A DNA stretch of 64,000 nt from Montifringilla adamsi (GCA_017590115.1 JAGGNK010015114.1:2177307-2241306); one strand, 5' to 3'; shown: positions 1-12,620, counted from the first letter of the stretch. Notes: a model not told the origin generated them from the letters alone. Numbers and translations are program-made.

Positions 1-2439
1 CAGTTAAAGGATCTTTCCAGGATGTTTTTCCCTGAAAGCACTGCATTCCAACATTCACCCTGTGAAGCGGAGGTCAGAGTACATGAGGTGCCCACTGGAG
101 TAACACGACAGATAATCCTTTCAAAACCACAACATACAACCACTGTTTCCATCAAAAAGAAAATTACATGAAAATCAAGGTGTTTCACTTCTCATAGAAC
201 CGCTACAGTACAAATTTTCATCTCAGCTATTCTTCTATGAGCACCTTCAGGAATATTTTTTGAATCTTGTAAAAACCCCACAGCTTAGGAGAAAATGTAA
301 GTATTGGATCTATTTTTCTTCCAAGAAAGACAGAAAATTTCTCAATTTTGTAAGCACAGTAGTCTTATGACATGAAACATTCTTTGCATCTATTAAAGCT
401 GTTGTGTATACTAAAATGATCAATGTTGAAAGCTTCTGAAATTATTTCCACAGCTAGATACTGCTTTTTCAAGGCTTAAAACAATTCCCTTCTATATTTT
501 TATAGATTGGGAATCAGCCATTAAGATGATTATGTTCAAAATACTAAGTGCTTTTCTGGCATTTTCATTTCTAGAGTATACAAAAATATTCTGAACATGC
601 CAAAAGTCACACTTGCAAATAAATTCAAGTACCTAACTAGCTCCAAATAAACAGGAAATTTCCTATGATGTAGCACAATAATTATTAAAAATATTTGATA
701 GGTCAGATGATAGTTTGAATTCCTCTAGTATTTTATGAAAAAACATAAGTTAATTATATTTATTGAGCAACAGCACCAGTTGTAAAACAATTTAAGATAC
801 GGTGATTAACTTTGAAAGCACAGGTGAGTCCAATTTAGACCGAAAGCCCACACAGCTGACCCACAAATAATGAGAACAGGTAACTGTTGCAATGCTTCAG
901 CACCTGAACTCTATGATGAGAAGCATGAAAACAAGCTTGCTTTTACAACCTTTTTCTACTCTAGAAACAGAGAATTTCCCAGGACAATTATTAATTGTGA
1001 CAGATATGTCTTGGAAGTGAAAGAACTGCCATTACTTTCTACATAAAGATGTGTTGCAAATTTCAGTTGTAAAGATGACAAATCAGCTATACTGAAATCA
1101 AGCATTTCCTCAAAAGCTCCTGCTCTACATTTGTGTTTGTACAGGGTTGGGTTGCTTGCTTATGGATGTAAGTGTACGTAAAATTGAAAAATTATGAGTT
1201 TAACTGGGACTCTTAAACATCTTCCTGATGTGTTCTAAGAGTTCACACAAGGCAGTTGATTTTGGTGCAAGGTTTAACTGCATTTCTATTAACCTACTGC
1301 AGCCATTAGACTTTTATTCCATTAATTTACAGTAAATGATGTTGGCTTGATCACTGGTTAAAAATATTTTTGAAAAGCAGAAGCTATGCTGGAGTACTCA
1401 CTCTTTGAGCAATAAAGTAAATAGTTATCCCAATTCTGTATATGGGGCAAAAGATAACCAGTCAATACTCAAGAACAGACTACTTAAGTGCCTTGAAAAT
1501 TAAATTACATTGCAGCTCAATGTAATTTAAATTGTCAGAGAAATCAGAGGCTCTCACAGATTTTAATTAAAGCTCTATATTCAGACCTTGCCTTTTCCTC
1601 ACCCTGCTACTACTATTCCTTTAAAGTTTATTCACTGCACTGCATAAAACCATAAAAACAACCAAATTTATTTCAACTTATTTACAGTAGAATAGTTTTT
1701 AAATAAACGAGGACAATGTTTCCCATCTTAAATAAAGAAGTGTTTTAGACAGTGGCATTTCAGAAACTCAAGCACACTCGTGGCATAATTTCATTGACAA
1801 GCTACCATGGAAATAGCCAGCTCAAATGCATGCTACATCTCAGTCACAGAACAAAAAGTAGTTTAATATTCTTCAACCAGTTTCAAGGGGGGACATGAAG
1901 CCGACAGACAAAGCAGCAGGTAAAAGTCACAAAAAAGAGGCTTTGCAGGGAAGTTGTGGGAGTCAGGAGCCTGTGGCACTGAGGGAAGACACAGACGTGG
2001 GGTCACAGGGCACTGCCGTGAGCGGAGCTCAGCTCCCATACCTGCCAAGGGCTGCGAGGCGCCTCAGCAGCAACTGCATGGCTATGAGTTGAGGCATGAG
2101 AGGGATGGTTCATGTGGCCAAACACACCAAGGAAAAGTAAAAAAACCCAAACAACCACACCCAGTGGTTGAAGGGCCCTATAGAGCCGTGCTGGGCTGTG
2201 CAGCAGAGCAGACAAACCCTGCGATCCTCACAAAGCCCAACAACCTCCAAGTTAATACATCTCCCTTGAACACAGCCAAGATATTCCCTGCTGAAAAAGC
2301 AAACTCTCCTTGTCAGCCTTCCCTTACCTTTTATCCCAGTAAGCACATGGGGCTCAAGCCAGCTGCCAGGCTGGGCCGCTCTGGGGGCCAGCATGAGGGC
2401 ACTGGACACCGCCCACTCTGAAATGGGGCAGACGAGGCA
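1..2439. other. AT-rich non-coding stretch
   Basis: No gene, splice-flanked open frame or known transposon is recognisable here. The sequence is AT-rich and unique-looking up to about 1860, then becomes more GC-balanced just before the minisatellite. Open frames of 61-155 codons between 1863 and 2529 overlap each other on both strands and lack recognisable domains. I treat them as chance frames. The one structured element is the palindrome at 1500-1530. Confidence 0.7.
1500..1530. repeat. Perfect 13-bp inverted repeat with 5-nt loop
   Basis: The left arm TTAAATTACATTG (1500-1512) is exactly complementary to the right arm CAATGTAATTTAA (1518-1530), around the loop CAGCT. It is AT-rich and could extrude as a cruciform or fold as an RNA hairpin. 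No run of T follows in a way that suggests a terminator, and no mobile-element ends are visible at its borders. Confidence 0.85.
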
Positions 2440-3680
2440 GGGGGGGCTCAGGGGCAGCTCCTCGGGGCAATTAACCTCAGTCGGGGGCGCTGGGGCCAGT
2501 ACAGGCTCAGGGGCTGCTCCTCGGGGCAATTAACCTCAATCAGGGGCATTGGGGCAGGTACAGGCTCAGGGGCAGCTCCTCGGGGCAATTAACCTCAGTC
2601 GGGGGCGCTGGGGCCAGTACAGGCTCAGGGGCTGCTCCTCGGGGCAATTAACCTCAATCGGGGGCACTGGGACCAGTACAGGCTCAGGGGTTGCTCCTCG
2701 GGGCAATTAACCTCAATCAGTCGAGGGCGCTGGGGCAGGTACAGGCTCAGGGGCTGCTCCTCGGGGCAATTAACCTCAGTCGGGGGTGCTGGGACCAGTA
2801 CAGGCTCAGGGGCTGCTCCTCGGGGCAATTAACCTCAGTCGGGGGTGCTGGGACCAGTACAGGCTCAGGGGCTGCTCCTCGGGGCAATTAACCTCAGTCG
2901 GGGGTGCTGGGACCAGTACAGGCTCAGGGGCTGCTCCTCGGGGCAATTAACCTCAGTCGGGGGTGCTGGGACCAGTACAGGCTCAGGGGCTGCTCCTCGG
3001 GGCAATTAACCTCAGTCGGGGGTGCTGGGACCAGTACAGGCTCAGGGGCTGCTCCTCGGGGCAATTAACCTCAGTCGGGGGTGCTGGGACCAGTACAGGC
3101 TCAGGGGCTGCTCCTCGGGGCAATTAACCTCAGTCGGGGGTGCTGGGACCAGTACAGGCTCAGGGGCTGCTCCTCGGGGCAATTAACCTCAGTCGGGGGT
3201 GCTGGGACCAGTACAGGCTCAGGGGCTGCTCCTCGGGGCAATTAACCTCAATCGGGGGCATTGGGGCCGGTACAGGCTCAGGGGCTGCTCCTTGGGGCAA
3301 TTAACCTCAGTCGGGGTGTTGGGGCAGGTACAGGCTCAGGGGCTGCTCCTCAGGGCAATTAACCTCAGTCAGTCAGGGGCGCTGGGGCAGGTACAGGCTC
3401 AGGGGCTGCTCCTCGGGGCAATTAACCTCAATTAATCAGGGGTGTTGGGGCAGGTACAGGCTCAGGGGCTGCTCCTCGGGGCAATTAACCTCAATCAATC
3501 GGGGGCGTTGGGGCAGGTACAGGCTCAGGGGCTGCTCCTCAGGGCAATTAACCTCAGTCAGGGGCGCTGGGGCAGGTACAGGCTCAGGGGCTGCTCCTCG
3601 GGGCAATTAACCTCAGTCGGGGGTGTTGGGGCAGGTACAGGCTCAGGGGCTGCTCCTCGGGGCAATTAACCTCAATCAGG
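2440..3680. repeat. GC-rich minisatellite, 59-bp unit, about 21 copies
   Basis: The block CAATTAACCTCA recurs 21 times with a basic spacing of 59 bp. Each unit carries four G runs: GGGGG, GGG, GGGG and GGGG, separated by TGCT, by a segment containing CCAGTACAGGCTCA, and by CTGCTCCTC. Units roughly between 2765 and 3240 are almost identical. Units at both ends differ by substitutions and by small insertions of AGTC- or AATC-like tetranucleotides after CCTCA, giving units a few bases longer. The 59-bp period is not a multiple of three, so the frame shifts by two bases each unit. The 66-78 codon open frames here with repeated peptides are by-products. It is a VNTR-type array and should vary in length among individuals. 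Confidence 0.95.
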
Positions 3681-5747
3681 TCCCAAGCAGGAGCTTCCAG
3701 GGTTTTCTCTCCAGCCCCCATCAGTTCCTCCCTCTGGAAATGTGGCAGCAGAAGACCATAAATGATAGTGCCAAAGGCGATTCCCAAAGGCTGGAGTAGC
3801 CAGTGGTAATTTGTTTTCTATGAAAAATTCCCTATCTTGTTTTATTTTTTAATATATTAAAAAATTAATTTGTTATTCAGAACTATTCTCCTGACCGTTT
3901 CTAGGGGTTGTTTTTCTAGCTTGTTTCAATTCCCCAGGTAAAACAGTCGTGATTGCAAACTTTGTATCTGCATTCTGCAAATATATTGAAATACGTATTT
4001 TAACAGCTGTTCAAGAGACATTGGATAGCAAGGAAGTCTGCCACCAGAAGCCTTATGGAGATCAAATTTAGCTCACAGTCAACAAAATGATAATAAATTG
4101 AATTAGGAATTCAATATTTTTCATAGTCTGCAGTCCACTTAACATTACATATAGCAAGCACCATTAACATTTATATGCAGAAAGTGCCCAATTGCACTGT
4201 TTTTAGGAAGTAACTGTATTTCTGCTACAGTGTGTTTAGCCTTTTCTTGACACATTTTGAATCCTTTAAAGTGAGAGGTAATCTATTTTCCTTCCTTGGT
4301 GAGGTTTTTCTGGTTACAGTTGGTTGAATGATAATTTTTTGCTGAGTAAAAGTTCTTAGGTTTTCAGTTTCTGACTAAGACAACATACGTAATTAGGAGC
4401 TATCGTGTGCCATACCTTAATCAACCTCTCAGAAATGTTCTTATCACCATAATTTTACCAAAAAAAAAAAAAAAAAAAAAAAAGAATTCTTTTCATGTGG
4501 AATAATCCAAAGGGGGAAAAAAATAATCAGTCTCAAGACTGCATTGCAGTGCTGTCTTCACCAGTGTGTTAAGAGGAAAGCATTACTAACTGTTGTAGTA
4601 ACAGCATTATTTACAGTTTTGAGCAGAATGCGTCACCACCCTGAACTCATAACCACCTCTGAAGCCTTTGATAATTTATATTTTCATTCTGGATTACTCC
4701 TGTTTTGAAGAAGATGACACTGAATAGACTCTTCCCCCTTCACAAACTCCTTTTTATTCTTTTTGGGCTATAGAAAGAGGACTTCCTAGCCCTGTTTCTG
4801 TGTCTCCATAGCAATCCTTCTGCATCAGAAAGAGCAGGCAGACAGAAAAGGTGCCTGAGCCTTCACCTGAGTCCCACTGCTATGAAATATTCCTAGGCAG
4901 CATTCCCAACCCCAGAAGGCTGGAAGCAGTTCCTGCCTAACAATGTGCTGGTAGTGGCCTCCCCACTGCTCATCTCAGCACTAGGCTTGAGGCAGGCTTG
5001 GGGGTGGTTCTACTTCAGTCCAGACTGTTCCCTTTCCCCCCACTCCCCTTCCTTCTCCAGCCTCTCCTGCCAGCTCCAGCCCCTGCCATTTGACAGTCAG
5101 AGGCAGCTCTGTTCCCTGACACCTCTCCTGCTCAAAACTGGGTCTCATTTATAGAAAATCCTGAGGTGGACTAAAACTGAAGGAGTTTGACTAAACCCCC
5201 AACCTGCTTACCCATTTCAGCCTTTAAAAGGAGTGGCAGAGATCCAGGGGTAGGAGAAAAGTCCTTGTTCTGCAGAGATAGTACCAGGAGAGCAAGAAAG
5301 GAAGGAAAAAACAATGAGCACAGGGTCCTTGCTCCAAATATCTGTTGTCCCTTGTAACATAAACAACTGTGACTCCAGAACCTTCACCTCCACCTGCATT
5401 ACTGATTCCCCTACTCAGGGATCCTCACTTATCAGTCAGTGTTTGGTTTTGGTTTTTTTTTTAGGTGTTTTTTTGTGTGTGTGTTTTTCTTGGTGTTTTT
5501 TTTTTTGGTGAGTGCAACAGGAGGTAAAGGGTTATATGATGCTTAAACATGAGAAAGGCATTTGTTTACTCACAGCAACATTTTGAGGATTGGGAGAAAA
5601 GGAAGGAAAACCCCTGAATCCTCATACCTCGTTACATAAGTGGCATGTTGCCCTCATGTGGCATGTTTCAAAGGAATCTAATTTTCTTTTGTGATCCTAA
5701 AATATGTCAGCTGACATTTCTTGCTGTTATGGACTTTAGTTTAGACC
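3681..5747. other. AT-rich non-coding stretch with A and T/GT tracts
   Basis: No supported gene. The stretch contains a 24-base A run at 4460-4483, and at about 5447-5510 a T-rich tract with GT dinucleotides. The A run is not preceded by a recognisable coding sequence and no flanking duplication is evident, so there is no sign of a retrocopy. The short open frames have no domain and no convincing splice sites. Confidence 0.65.
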
Positions 5748-6045
5748 CATGTCTTTATTTAAGCAGTGGATAAGTGAGACACCTGTGTTCTAAAAAATCA
5801 TATGCCAGTACTGATTTTGTTACTGGTAATAACTGGTAATAATCAGTAGCAGCAGTAGCAATGATGCTGTGAAAGCTGCTTTCATAATGGTATTTCAACA
5901 TTTGGGGACATTTTACAATGAAAAATACAGAAACTACAGTCATAAATTTACCTGCTTAAAGAGAAGACAAATTAGACTAATTAGACTAGATTTCTCTAAT
6001 ATAGCTTTAGTTCTAAGAATACTACACTGGCGCTTTGACTCAGAC
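5748..6045. repeat. Tandem duplication, copy 1 (298 bp)
   Basis: This segment starts at CATGTCTTTATTTAAGCAGT and is followed head-to-tail by a near-identical copy. Both copies encode the same 62-codon minus-strand open frame, which shows how little they differ; it is not evidence of a gene. The copy includes short internal repeats GGTAATAACTGGTAATAA and ATTAGACTAATTAGACTAG. No transposon ends are visible. Confidence 0.93.
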
Positions 6046-6355
6046 CATGTCTTTATTTAAGCAGTGGATAAGTGAGACACCTGTGTTCTAAAAAATCATA
6101 TGCCAGTACTGATTTTGTTACTGGTAATAACTGGTAATAATCAGTAGCAGCAGTAGCAATGATGCTGTGAAAGCTGCTTTCATAATGGTATTTCAACATT
6201 TGGGGACATTTTACAATGAAAAATACAGAAACTACAGTCATAAATTTACCTGCTTAAAGAGAAGACAAATTAGACTAAATTAGACTAATTAGACTAGATT
6301 TCTCTAATATAGCTTTAGTTCTAAGAACACTCACTACACTGGCACTTTGACTCAG
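6046..6355. repeat. Tandem duplication, copy 2 (310 bp)
   Basis: This directly adjoins copy 1. I see only two substitutions near the right end, a 10-bp expansion of the ATTAGACTAA microrepeat, and a 4-bp insertion (ACTC) near the right end. Such low divergence in neutral-looking DNA means the duplication is recent or the copies are gene-converted. It could also be an allelic or assembly artefact. Confidence 0.93.
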
Positions 6356-9300
6356 TAGTTCCTCTGCCAGGTGCAAAACAAAGAAAGCCACAATTTGAGC
6401 AAGAGCAAGGAAAAATGTGACAAGGAAAGCAAACTTTAATTGAATGTATGAGGCTGTGGCTCAAGTGAGAACACAGAGAGCGAGTGTGGGTTTCTGTGCT
6501 TCTGCAAAAACCACTGCCAAGAAGAGATGGTTTATGAAAACAAAATTTTGATCTAGCATAGCCTCAAGCATGGGGCAGACTCAGGGCTGAAGTTCATGTC
6601 TGGACTCAGTTCATGTTCAAATGCAGAGGAGCACTTCAAACACCCTGCAAATTCACTGGCCCTGTGTAATTTCTGCACCTGCAGGCAGAACAATACTCCA
6701 AAAGCATTTAAGCCACAGTGCAACCTGGCTGGGAGCATGCAGGGACACCTCCCTGGCCTGGGACATGGACCCCCACCTTTCCTCTCCATACAGAGCTGGA
6801 CTCAGTACTTATCCTAGTCAAAAGCACTTGACAAAAAGTCCATGGTGTGGCAAATAAAGTTTAGTGACTAACTTAAACAGGGGTCCATTATGGTTTTAGT
6901 ATATGGCTTCATATTTCAGTCCTAGAAAAAGTTCAGTTTGAATATTTACTGAAAATTACTGTTTGTTTTTTCTTTTGTAGGTTTCCCCAGAAGTTTCCTT
7001 GAAATATCATTTTCAAGGATGCACTAACAATTAATACATTTGCTAAAGAAGCACCTTCATGTCAGAGTTGTGTGTAGCAATCTCTGTCGACCCCTGCAAA
7101 CAGGCTACACTGCAATTCTAAAATACAAGGAAAAAAACATATACATTAGTCCAAAATATTTCTTTCCAGAAGTGGTGTGTTCCTTTAGAACTTAGTAGTG
7201 AGGGTGGGCAGTAAAAAGTAGGGCTGGGAAAATGAGACTGGCAGTGAAAATGGCAGAGCTGTGGATTAAAGGAATGAGCTGTAGGGAAGACAAGCAGAAC
7301 ATCAGTGGTATTAGTGTGAGGCAAACACAGAGGATGAAAGAATAAGGAAACATGAGAAGATGGAAAAAAGACAATTGCTTTTGATGCAGAATACAGTCAG
7401 AGTACACTGCTGAATCTGACCAAAAAAAGTTGAAAGAAAAATACCCAACCATTATTTAATAATATTATGGCTTAATGCTTGTTTAGTTTTCTTTGAAATT
7501 TTCTTATCTGACACTAACAAAGCCAGATCCTGGGAGTTTCCTAGCAGAAGCTGATGGCATGGGTCTGGTTTGGAATTGTGCTGCCAGTGTGCCATAAAGG
7601 GCCTCACCTAACCTGACAATTATACCCAACTCAAATGTTAGATGCTGGATTTGAGCTTGGACTGAAAAGAAACCCATAGATGGTAAAAGTGGAATTGCAT
7701 AATTAGGATGTGTATATATCCTTAATTACAGCATGAAGTGGCACAGTGGAGAGGAGGATTAAATTATCATCCAAGACAGATCTGTTTCTTTTTCTCTAGT
7801 GTGCAAACACAAATATGAGAAGCCTTAATTAGAGCCATATGGCCAGTGCATGGAGCCACTGCAGGGTATTGTTAAAGCAGTTTGAGTGTCCAAACTGTGC
7901 TCATTCACATATTGTTGAATTACTCTGAATAGTTACAGATAATAGTAATCAACTTTGGAAATACTGATTGCAAAGATCGTTGGTATTTCAATAATGGTAA
8001 CGCTCCTGTGCTGTGTCTAACCACAAAATTCTTAGCACATCAATTCCATATCACATAAACATGCATCCACAGAGTGGCTCTGGTGTGGTTACCTTCACAT
8101 GAACAAGCCATTTTGGAAAGAAGCCCAGAAAACCCCTCCGGGTATCGGTTAAATTACTGATCCAGGCATGTGCCATTGTGCCATAGTACCATTTGGAAAT
8201 AGTGCACAGGGGCACTCAGCATCTTATAAAATTAATCCGGTATATTTTAGAAGAGTCACAGGTCAACAAATAATGAAGTAAGCAGCACAATATTTCCCAA
8301 AAAAAATTAGGAAACTGGTGGAGTGGTTCAGTAGAGAGCCAATGCACAAAAACATTTATTTCAGGTGCAAGGACAGATGAAAATAGTTTAGAGGTAGCAG
8401 AACTTTATTTCTAGATGATATTCTAGTGAAAATCTTAAAATATAAAATACTTCAAATGTGCTGAATGCTGCTTTGATTGTGTATCCCCTCATCACTTGAT
8501 GCTCCAGAAGACAAATGTTTCTTTAACTGGCAGGTAACGAGGAAAAAAGGCAAACTTAACAGGATGCTCAACTGAAAGTAGGAAAAGTCCTGTGTTATAA
8601 GGCAACACTTAATAAATGGTTGAAAAGTGGCTAACAAGCAAATAAAACCAGTCAGTAAATTACTTGTTGACTATAAACCTTTTGGTCATCTTTCCTCTTT
8701 CAACCTTTCCCTGCCTCCATATCCATTAGTAGAACCCTGGGGACACCAACACTTCCCAACCACCTGCACGTGGATGAGGAGTGGTCATTCCCAGCAGCCC
8801 AGGAGCTGCCATGGCCGTGCCAGTTGAGCTCTGCCTGAAGTCCTCCCAGGTACTCAACAGTAATTGTTCCAAAGAGATCTGGGGGGTAGGGAGGGGGAAT
8901 AGCACAAGTAGGAGCATTTTTACTGTCTGTTAAAGAAAAAAAGAAAAAGAAAGGAAGAAAAAAAATAAATAAGGAGGATCACTTATCACAGAAAAAAACC
9001 CCAAAAACCCAGGGAACACTTTCTTTACAAAATGAAAAGATTTATAAAGTCCAAAGTGGTATCATGAGTGAAGAATGATGTAAAGAGGTTCTTTTTCCAT
9101 CATATGGGATATTAAAATATGGGGATAACATTGCAGATAGCAGAATTTTTTGCTTTCCACTAGCTTTCATTCAGATTTTAAATTAAGAAAGATTAAAAAA
9201 CCTTCAAGAGCAGTACTTTCTTTTCATGTTTACTACAAGACACCACAATAAATCAAACACAAGCTGTACCTTCAGAGCCCCATTATTATCAAGAATTTTC

Positions 9301-11077
9301 TGTTATTTCTGTCACGGTCCTTCTTTTTATTTCCCTTGTGTGTTTCAGATCTATTGCCCATTAACAAGAGGGAATAAAAAAGCTGAGAAGGGAGACAGCA
9401 GAAATAATGAAAAGAATGTTTTCTGCTCTGTGGCTACCTATAGACTGTGGCAGACTGACCCTGCTGTTCCTGTAGCTGCTGTCCAAACTCACTAGGCAGG
9501 ATATTAAGGAACACCTTGTTTCTGCTTAGAAAAAATTAATTTAAAATTAAAAAAAAATCAAAGAAACTGAAATCTCACCAAAAGATCCTGCTCAGCAAAA
9601 TATTCTGGTTTGCACTATTTTCTTATCCATCTGAATAAATTTAATAAACCAAACAATCTTGTTAGCACACTTTGATGTACTCTGCAACTGTGCATATGGG
9701 GTCTTTATAACATTGATAAAGTGAATAGTGTATGAAGAAACACAGTGTTTCTGAAACCTGCTCCAAAAGTCAGATATATTTGTAACAAGAATTCCTGATT
9801 TAAATCTCCAGTAATTTTATATCAGTGAAGCAAACAAGGTTTCCCTTCCACAGAATCTCCCTATATTATTTTTATATTATTTTTAATATTATTTCTTCTA
9901 TATATGCAAAGTAAATGTCAAGAAACAGCATTAGTTTAAAAGTTAATTTGAAAACTATGTTAAATTTGTTTCACAAGTTTTCAAATATTTTGTTTGCATT
10001 TCTTGACACCACTTACAACTGTAATTGATACAAAAAAATCAGCCTTGCTAGAAAGTTCTTACTAGTATAGATATTTGAGAACATTTTCTCTTATAATAAG
10101 ATTTGGCAAACAAAGAGCAGAAGATGGCCCAGATGCCCACCCAGTTAGTACTTTTTGAAGGCCCTTACTCATTGCTTAAAAAGGCTTCCTGAAAATTGTG
10201 TCACAGGAAGACAGTGGGAATCGTTTGCTGTGCTGTTGCTCCCTGCAGTCCTGGCAACAGGAGGGAACGTTTGGTAAAAGTGCTCCTGTGCAGGCAGTGA
10301 ACTCTCCACTGTGCTGTGCAGGACACCCCTGGCAGCAGCATCTTCTCCTCTCTCAGTTAAAACACAGCTGAATAAATTTGATGACAGTTAAGTCACCTAA
10401 AGCCCTGCTGGATGCTCAAACAAAACATCCTTTCTGTTTTCCACCAAAGCTACTCTGCCAAGTTAAAAGTAATTTTCAAAGAATGACTTCTTCTAAACAT
10501 TGGAAATATTTAAAGGAGTCACTTGTAATTTAAAAAAACATAATAAAATATAAAAGTAGTATTTTGGTCACAATAATTGTAATTCAGTATGCAGGAAAAG
10601 GGTTTCAGTGGGAGTGTCACTGAGCTATAATCTCCATTAGAAGACAAAGTATCCAATAATAAACATCAGTAAGACCCAACCAACAGGCAGAAAGAGACTA
10701 AACCTTGGACTGCTTTGAAAGATGTGTTAGAAGAATTGCTGAGACAATTTAACCATCAACAAAACCTTGCTACATGCAGGTGTAGCTAAATTATCTCTCT
10801 CAATTGTCATAGCATAGTAAATGCTGTTAAAGAAAATAATGGGAATGTGCACTCAACAGAAGTTTGTAATACTTACAAAAGAAATCTATATCAAAATTTC
10901 TTCCCAATATATCTTTAAATCAATTTAAAAATTTATAGAGACTTTTTTCCCGCTAGCATATAGCTGGCCTCAGAAAAAATGTGCCACCTTCCATTGAGAA
11001 TGTCTCTTTGACTGTCTAGCAACAAGTTAAACAGCACTGCATAGGAAGTTTTTCAGGGAAAAACCCTCATAAGAACA

Positions 11078-11078
<1 letters not shown>
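6356..11078. other. AT-rich non-coding stretch
   Basis: About 4.7 kb with no recognisable gene or transposon. Open frames reach 89 codons (9226-9495 plus) but lack homology that I recognise and a usable splice donor. A purine-rich patch lies at about 8930-8975. The rest is ordinary AT-rich unique sequence. Confidence 0.65.

Positions 11079-11111
<33 letters not shown>
11079..11111. repeat. (AAT)11 microsatellite
   Basis: Eleven perfect AAT units followed by the imperfect end TATAATG. It creates the run of tyrosines in the overlapping minus-strand frame at 11053-11310, which is therefore not a gene. It lies about 110 bp upstream of a CR1 3' end. Confidence 0.97.
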
Positions 11112-11112
<1 letters not shown>

Positions 11113-11221
11113 TAATGAAATTCCCCTAGAACTGTGTAAGCACATTAGAAAAATGAAATCAGCTGTGACTATCATCACACACAGAGAATCACAGGGAGGT
11201 CTCCATGAAAGTACAGAAATT

Positions 11222-11340
11222 GATGGGGTTCTGAGCAACCTGGTTTCATGGAAGGTGTCCCTGCTTATGGCAGGGAGTTGGAATGAGGTAAGCTTTAGGG
11301 CCCCATCCAACCCAATCCCATTCTGGGACTCTGTGATCAG
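11222..11340 (+). mobile_element. CR1 LINE 3'-end fragment
   Basis: The order of motifs matches the 3' terminus of avian CR1 elements: GAGCAACCTGGTTTCATGGA, then GGTGTCCCTGC, then TGGCAGGGAGTTGGAATGAG, then CCCCATCCAACCCAATCCCA, ending in a decayed copy of the terminal octamer repeat (ATTCTGGGACTCTGTGATCA against the usual ATTCTATGAT type). It is 5'-truncated, as almost all CR1 copies are, and holds no open reading frame. The identification rests on my memory of the CR1 consensus. Confidence 0.85.
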
Positions 11341-11950
11341 AGTATTTTACCTATAATCTGCCTCTAGATCAAAGCAGTACAAACCCTCTAAGCCTCCAAC
11401 CCTCCAGCTAGGGAACTGGCACTGAGCATGGCTCTCTCAGCTTTGGGAGGCTGCCTTTGGACTTCTCGAGAGCACATGCTGGATCCCAAACTAAGCACAG
11501 CTGCAACTTTGGTGACACTCTGACATGTAAATGTTCTTTCCCCAAGCCATTGCTCTAACACCTCTGTGTCTGCCATCTAACTTGAAGGGACGTGCCACAC
11601 ACCTGGGAAACAGAAGTGCTGGAACTATGGTGTGGAGCAGGAAGAACACACAAGCACAGCCCAACACCCTGCCATGGCTTGCCTGGGCACAGCCAGCCCA
11701 GCTGAAGGCTTATCCTGGATAAAATAACACTAGTGATGGCAGGGTGAAATGAGAAGCTGCATAATTAATCTGGAAGAAAAATAAAATACCATGCAGTATG
11801 TTGGATGTATTTTAGAAGACAAAACTACTGTCAAATCGAATCATTGCTCTTGTGCCTCTCCTGAGAATGTGCCCTCTTATTCTGAATTATACAGTTCTCC
11901 ACATGACAAAACCTTCTTATTTGGCAAGTTAACATAAAAACATATAAATT
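11341..11950. other. Non-coding stretch between CR1 and LTR
   Basis: About 600 bp without a supported gene. Overlapping open frames of 62-63 codons occur on both strands (11388-11722) and have no recognisable features. Confidence 0.6.
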
Positions 11951-11955
11951 ACATA

Positions 11956-12615
11956 TGCCCTGGGGTGACTTTATGATGCTTGTATCCCCATTTGTCTGTT
12001 TGGCCCAGAAATAAGTTTTGCACCTTAAAGACTGGTTCTGAGAGTGAAGGTGGGGGGTGACAAGAAGTGCACAGTTTGTTTTCAGAAACTGCACTTGCTC
12101 CCCTGCATCCTTCTCCTGGACAGTGTTGTCTGCAGCACGGACAGACAGCGGGAGAGATCTTTCCTATGGTTTTAGTTAGTTTTCATATAGCTGAGGCAGA
12201 GAATTTCTCTTGGCTGTGGTTTTCCTTTTTCTTGGAGCTGTTCAAGCCTGCTCTGGACGGAACACCCAGCAGAGCAGCGGCAGCTCCGCCTGTGGCCGCC
12301 GGGCCGGGCCTGGGCCGCGGCGTTTCCAGCACCAGAGAGACTGATCAGAGACTGATCAGAGACTGAGTGAGCCGAGCTACAGCCCACGGAGGGACTTTGT
12401 GAGTGTGTCATCTCTTCGGAGCAGCAAGAGGTTTTATTGTTTAATATTGTTCATTTTTTGTGCTGGTGAATGCTTTGCCTGTTAAATAAACAGGTTTTTC
12501 CACTTTCCTTCAAGGAAATCTTTTCCCAAACCAGGTGGGGGAGAGACCGCTTGAATCTGATTTCTAGAGGAGCCCCTTTGGAGGTTTTCTCCCAAATTTG
12601 CCCTAAACCAGGACA
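11956..12615 (+). mobile_element. Solo LTR, ERVL type, with perfect target-site duplication
   Basis: A 660-bp LTR starts TGCCCTGG and ends CCAGGACA. It is flanked by an identical 5-bp duplication ACATA (11951-11955 and 12616-12620), and 5 bp is the length expected for class III (ERVL) retroviruses. It contains a GC-rich centre (about 12245-12330), tandem copies of the 12-mer GACTGATCAGAG (about 12340-12362), and a polyadenylation signal AATAAA at 12485-12490 in a T-rich setting. No internal retroviral sequence is attached, so it is the product of LTR-LTR recombination. The open frames at 12067-12411 lie inside it and are not genes. It also matches a common passerine LTR as I remember it. Confidence 0.9.
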
Positions 12616-12620
12616 ACATA

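Noticed and set aside
2440..3680. Regularly spaced repeats resembling a CRISPR array
   Set aside because: The whole 59-bp unit is repeated with no unique spacers, and the DNA is avian.
2625..3787. Repetitive-peptide open frames in the minisatellite, looking like a repeat protein
   Set aside because: The 59-bp period shifts the frame by two each unit, the frames break in other registers, and there is no start context or splice site. They are by-products of a stop-poor repeat.
4460..4483. A24 run as the tail of a processed pseudogene
   Set aside because: No coding-like sequence, polyadenylation signal or flanking duplication is visible upstream.
6725..6765. Short resemblance to a CR1 3' end (GCAGGGACACCTCCC)
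   Set aside because: Only about 15 bases agree and the neighbouring CR1 motifs are absent.
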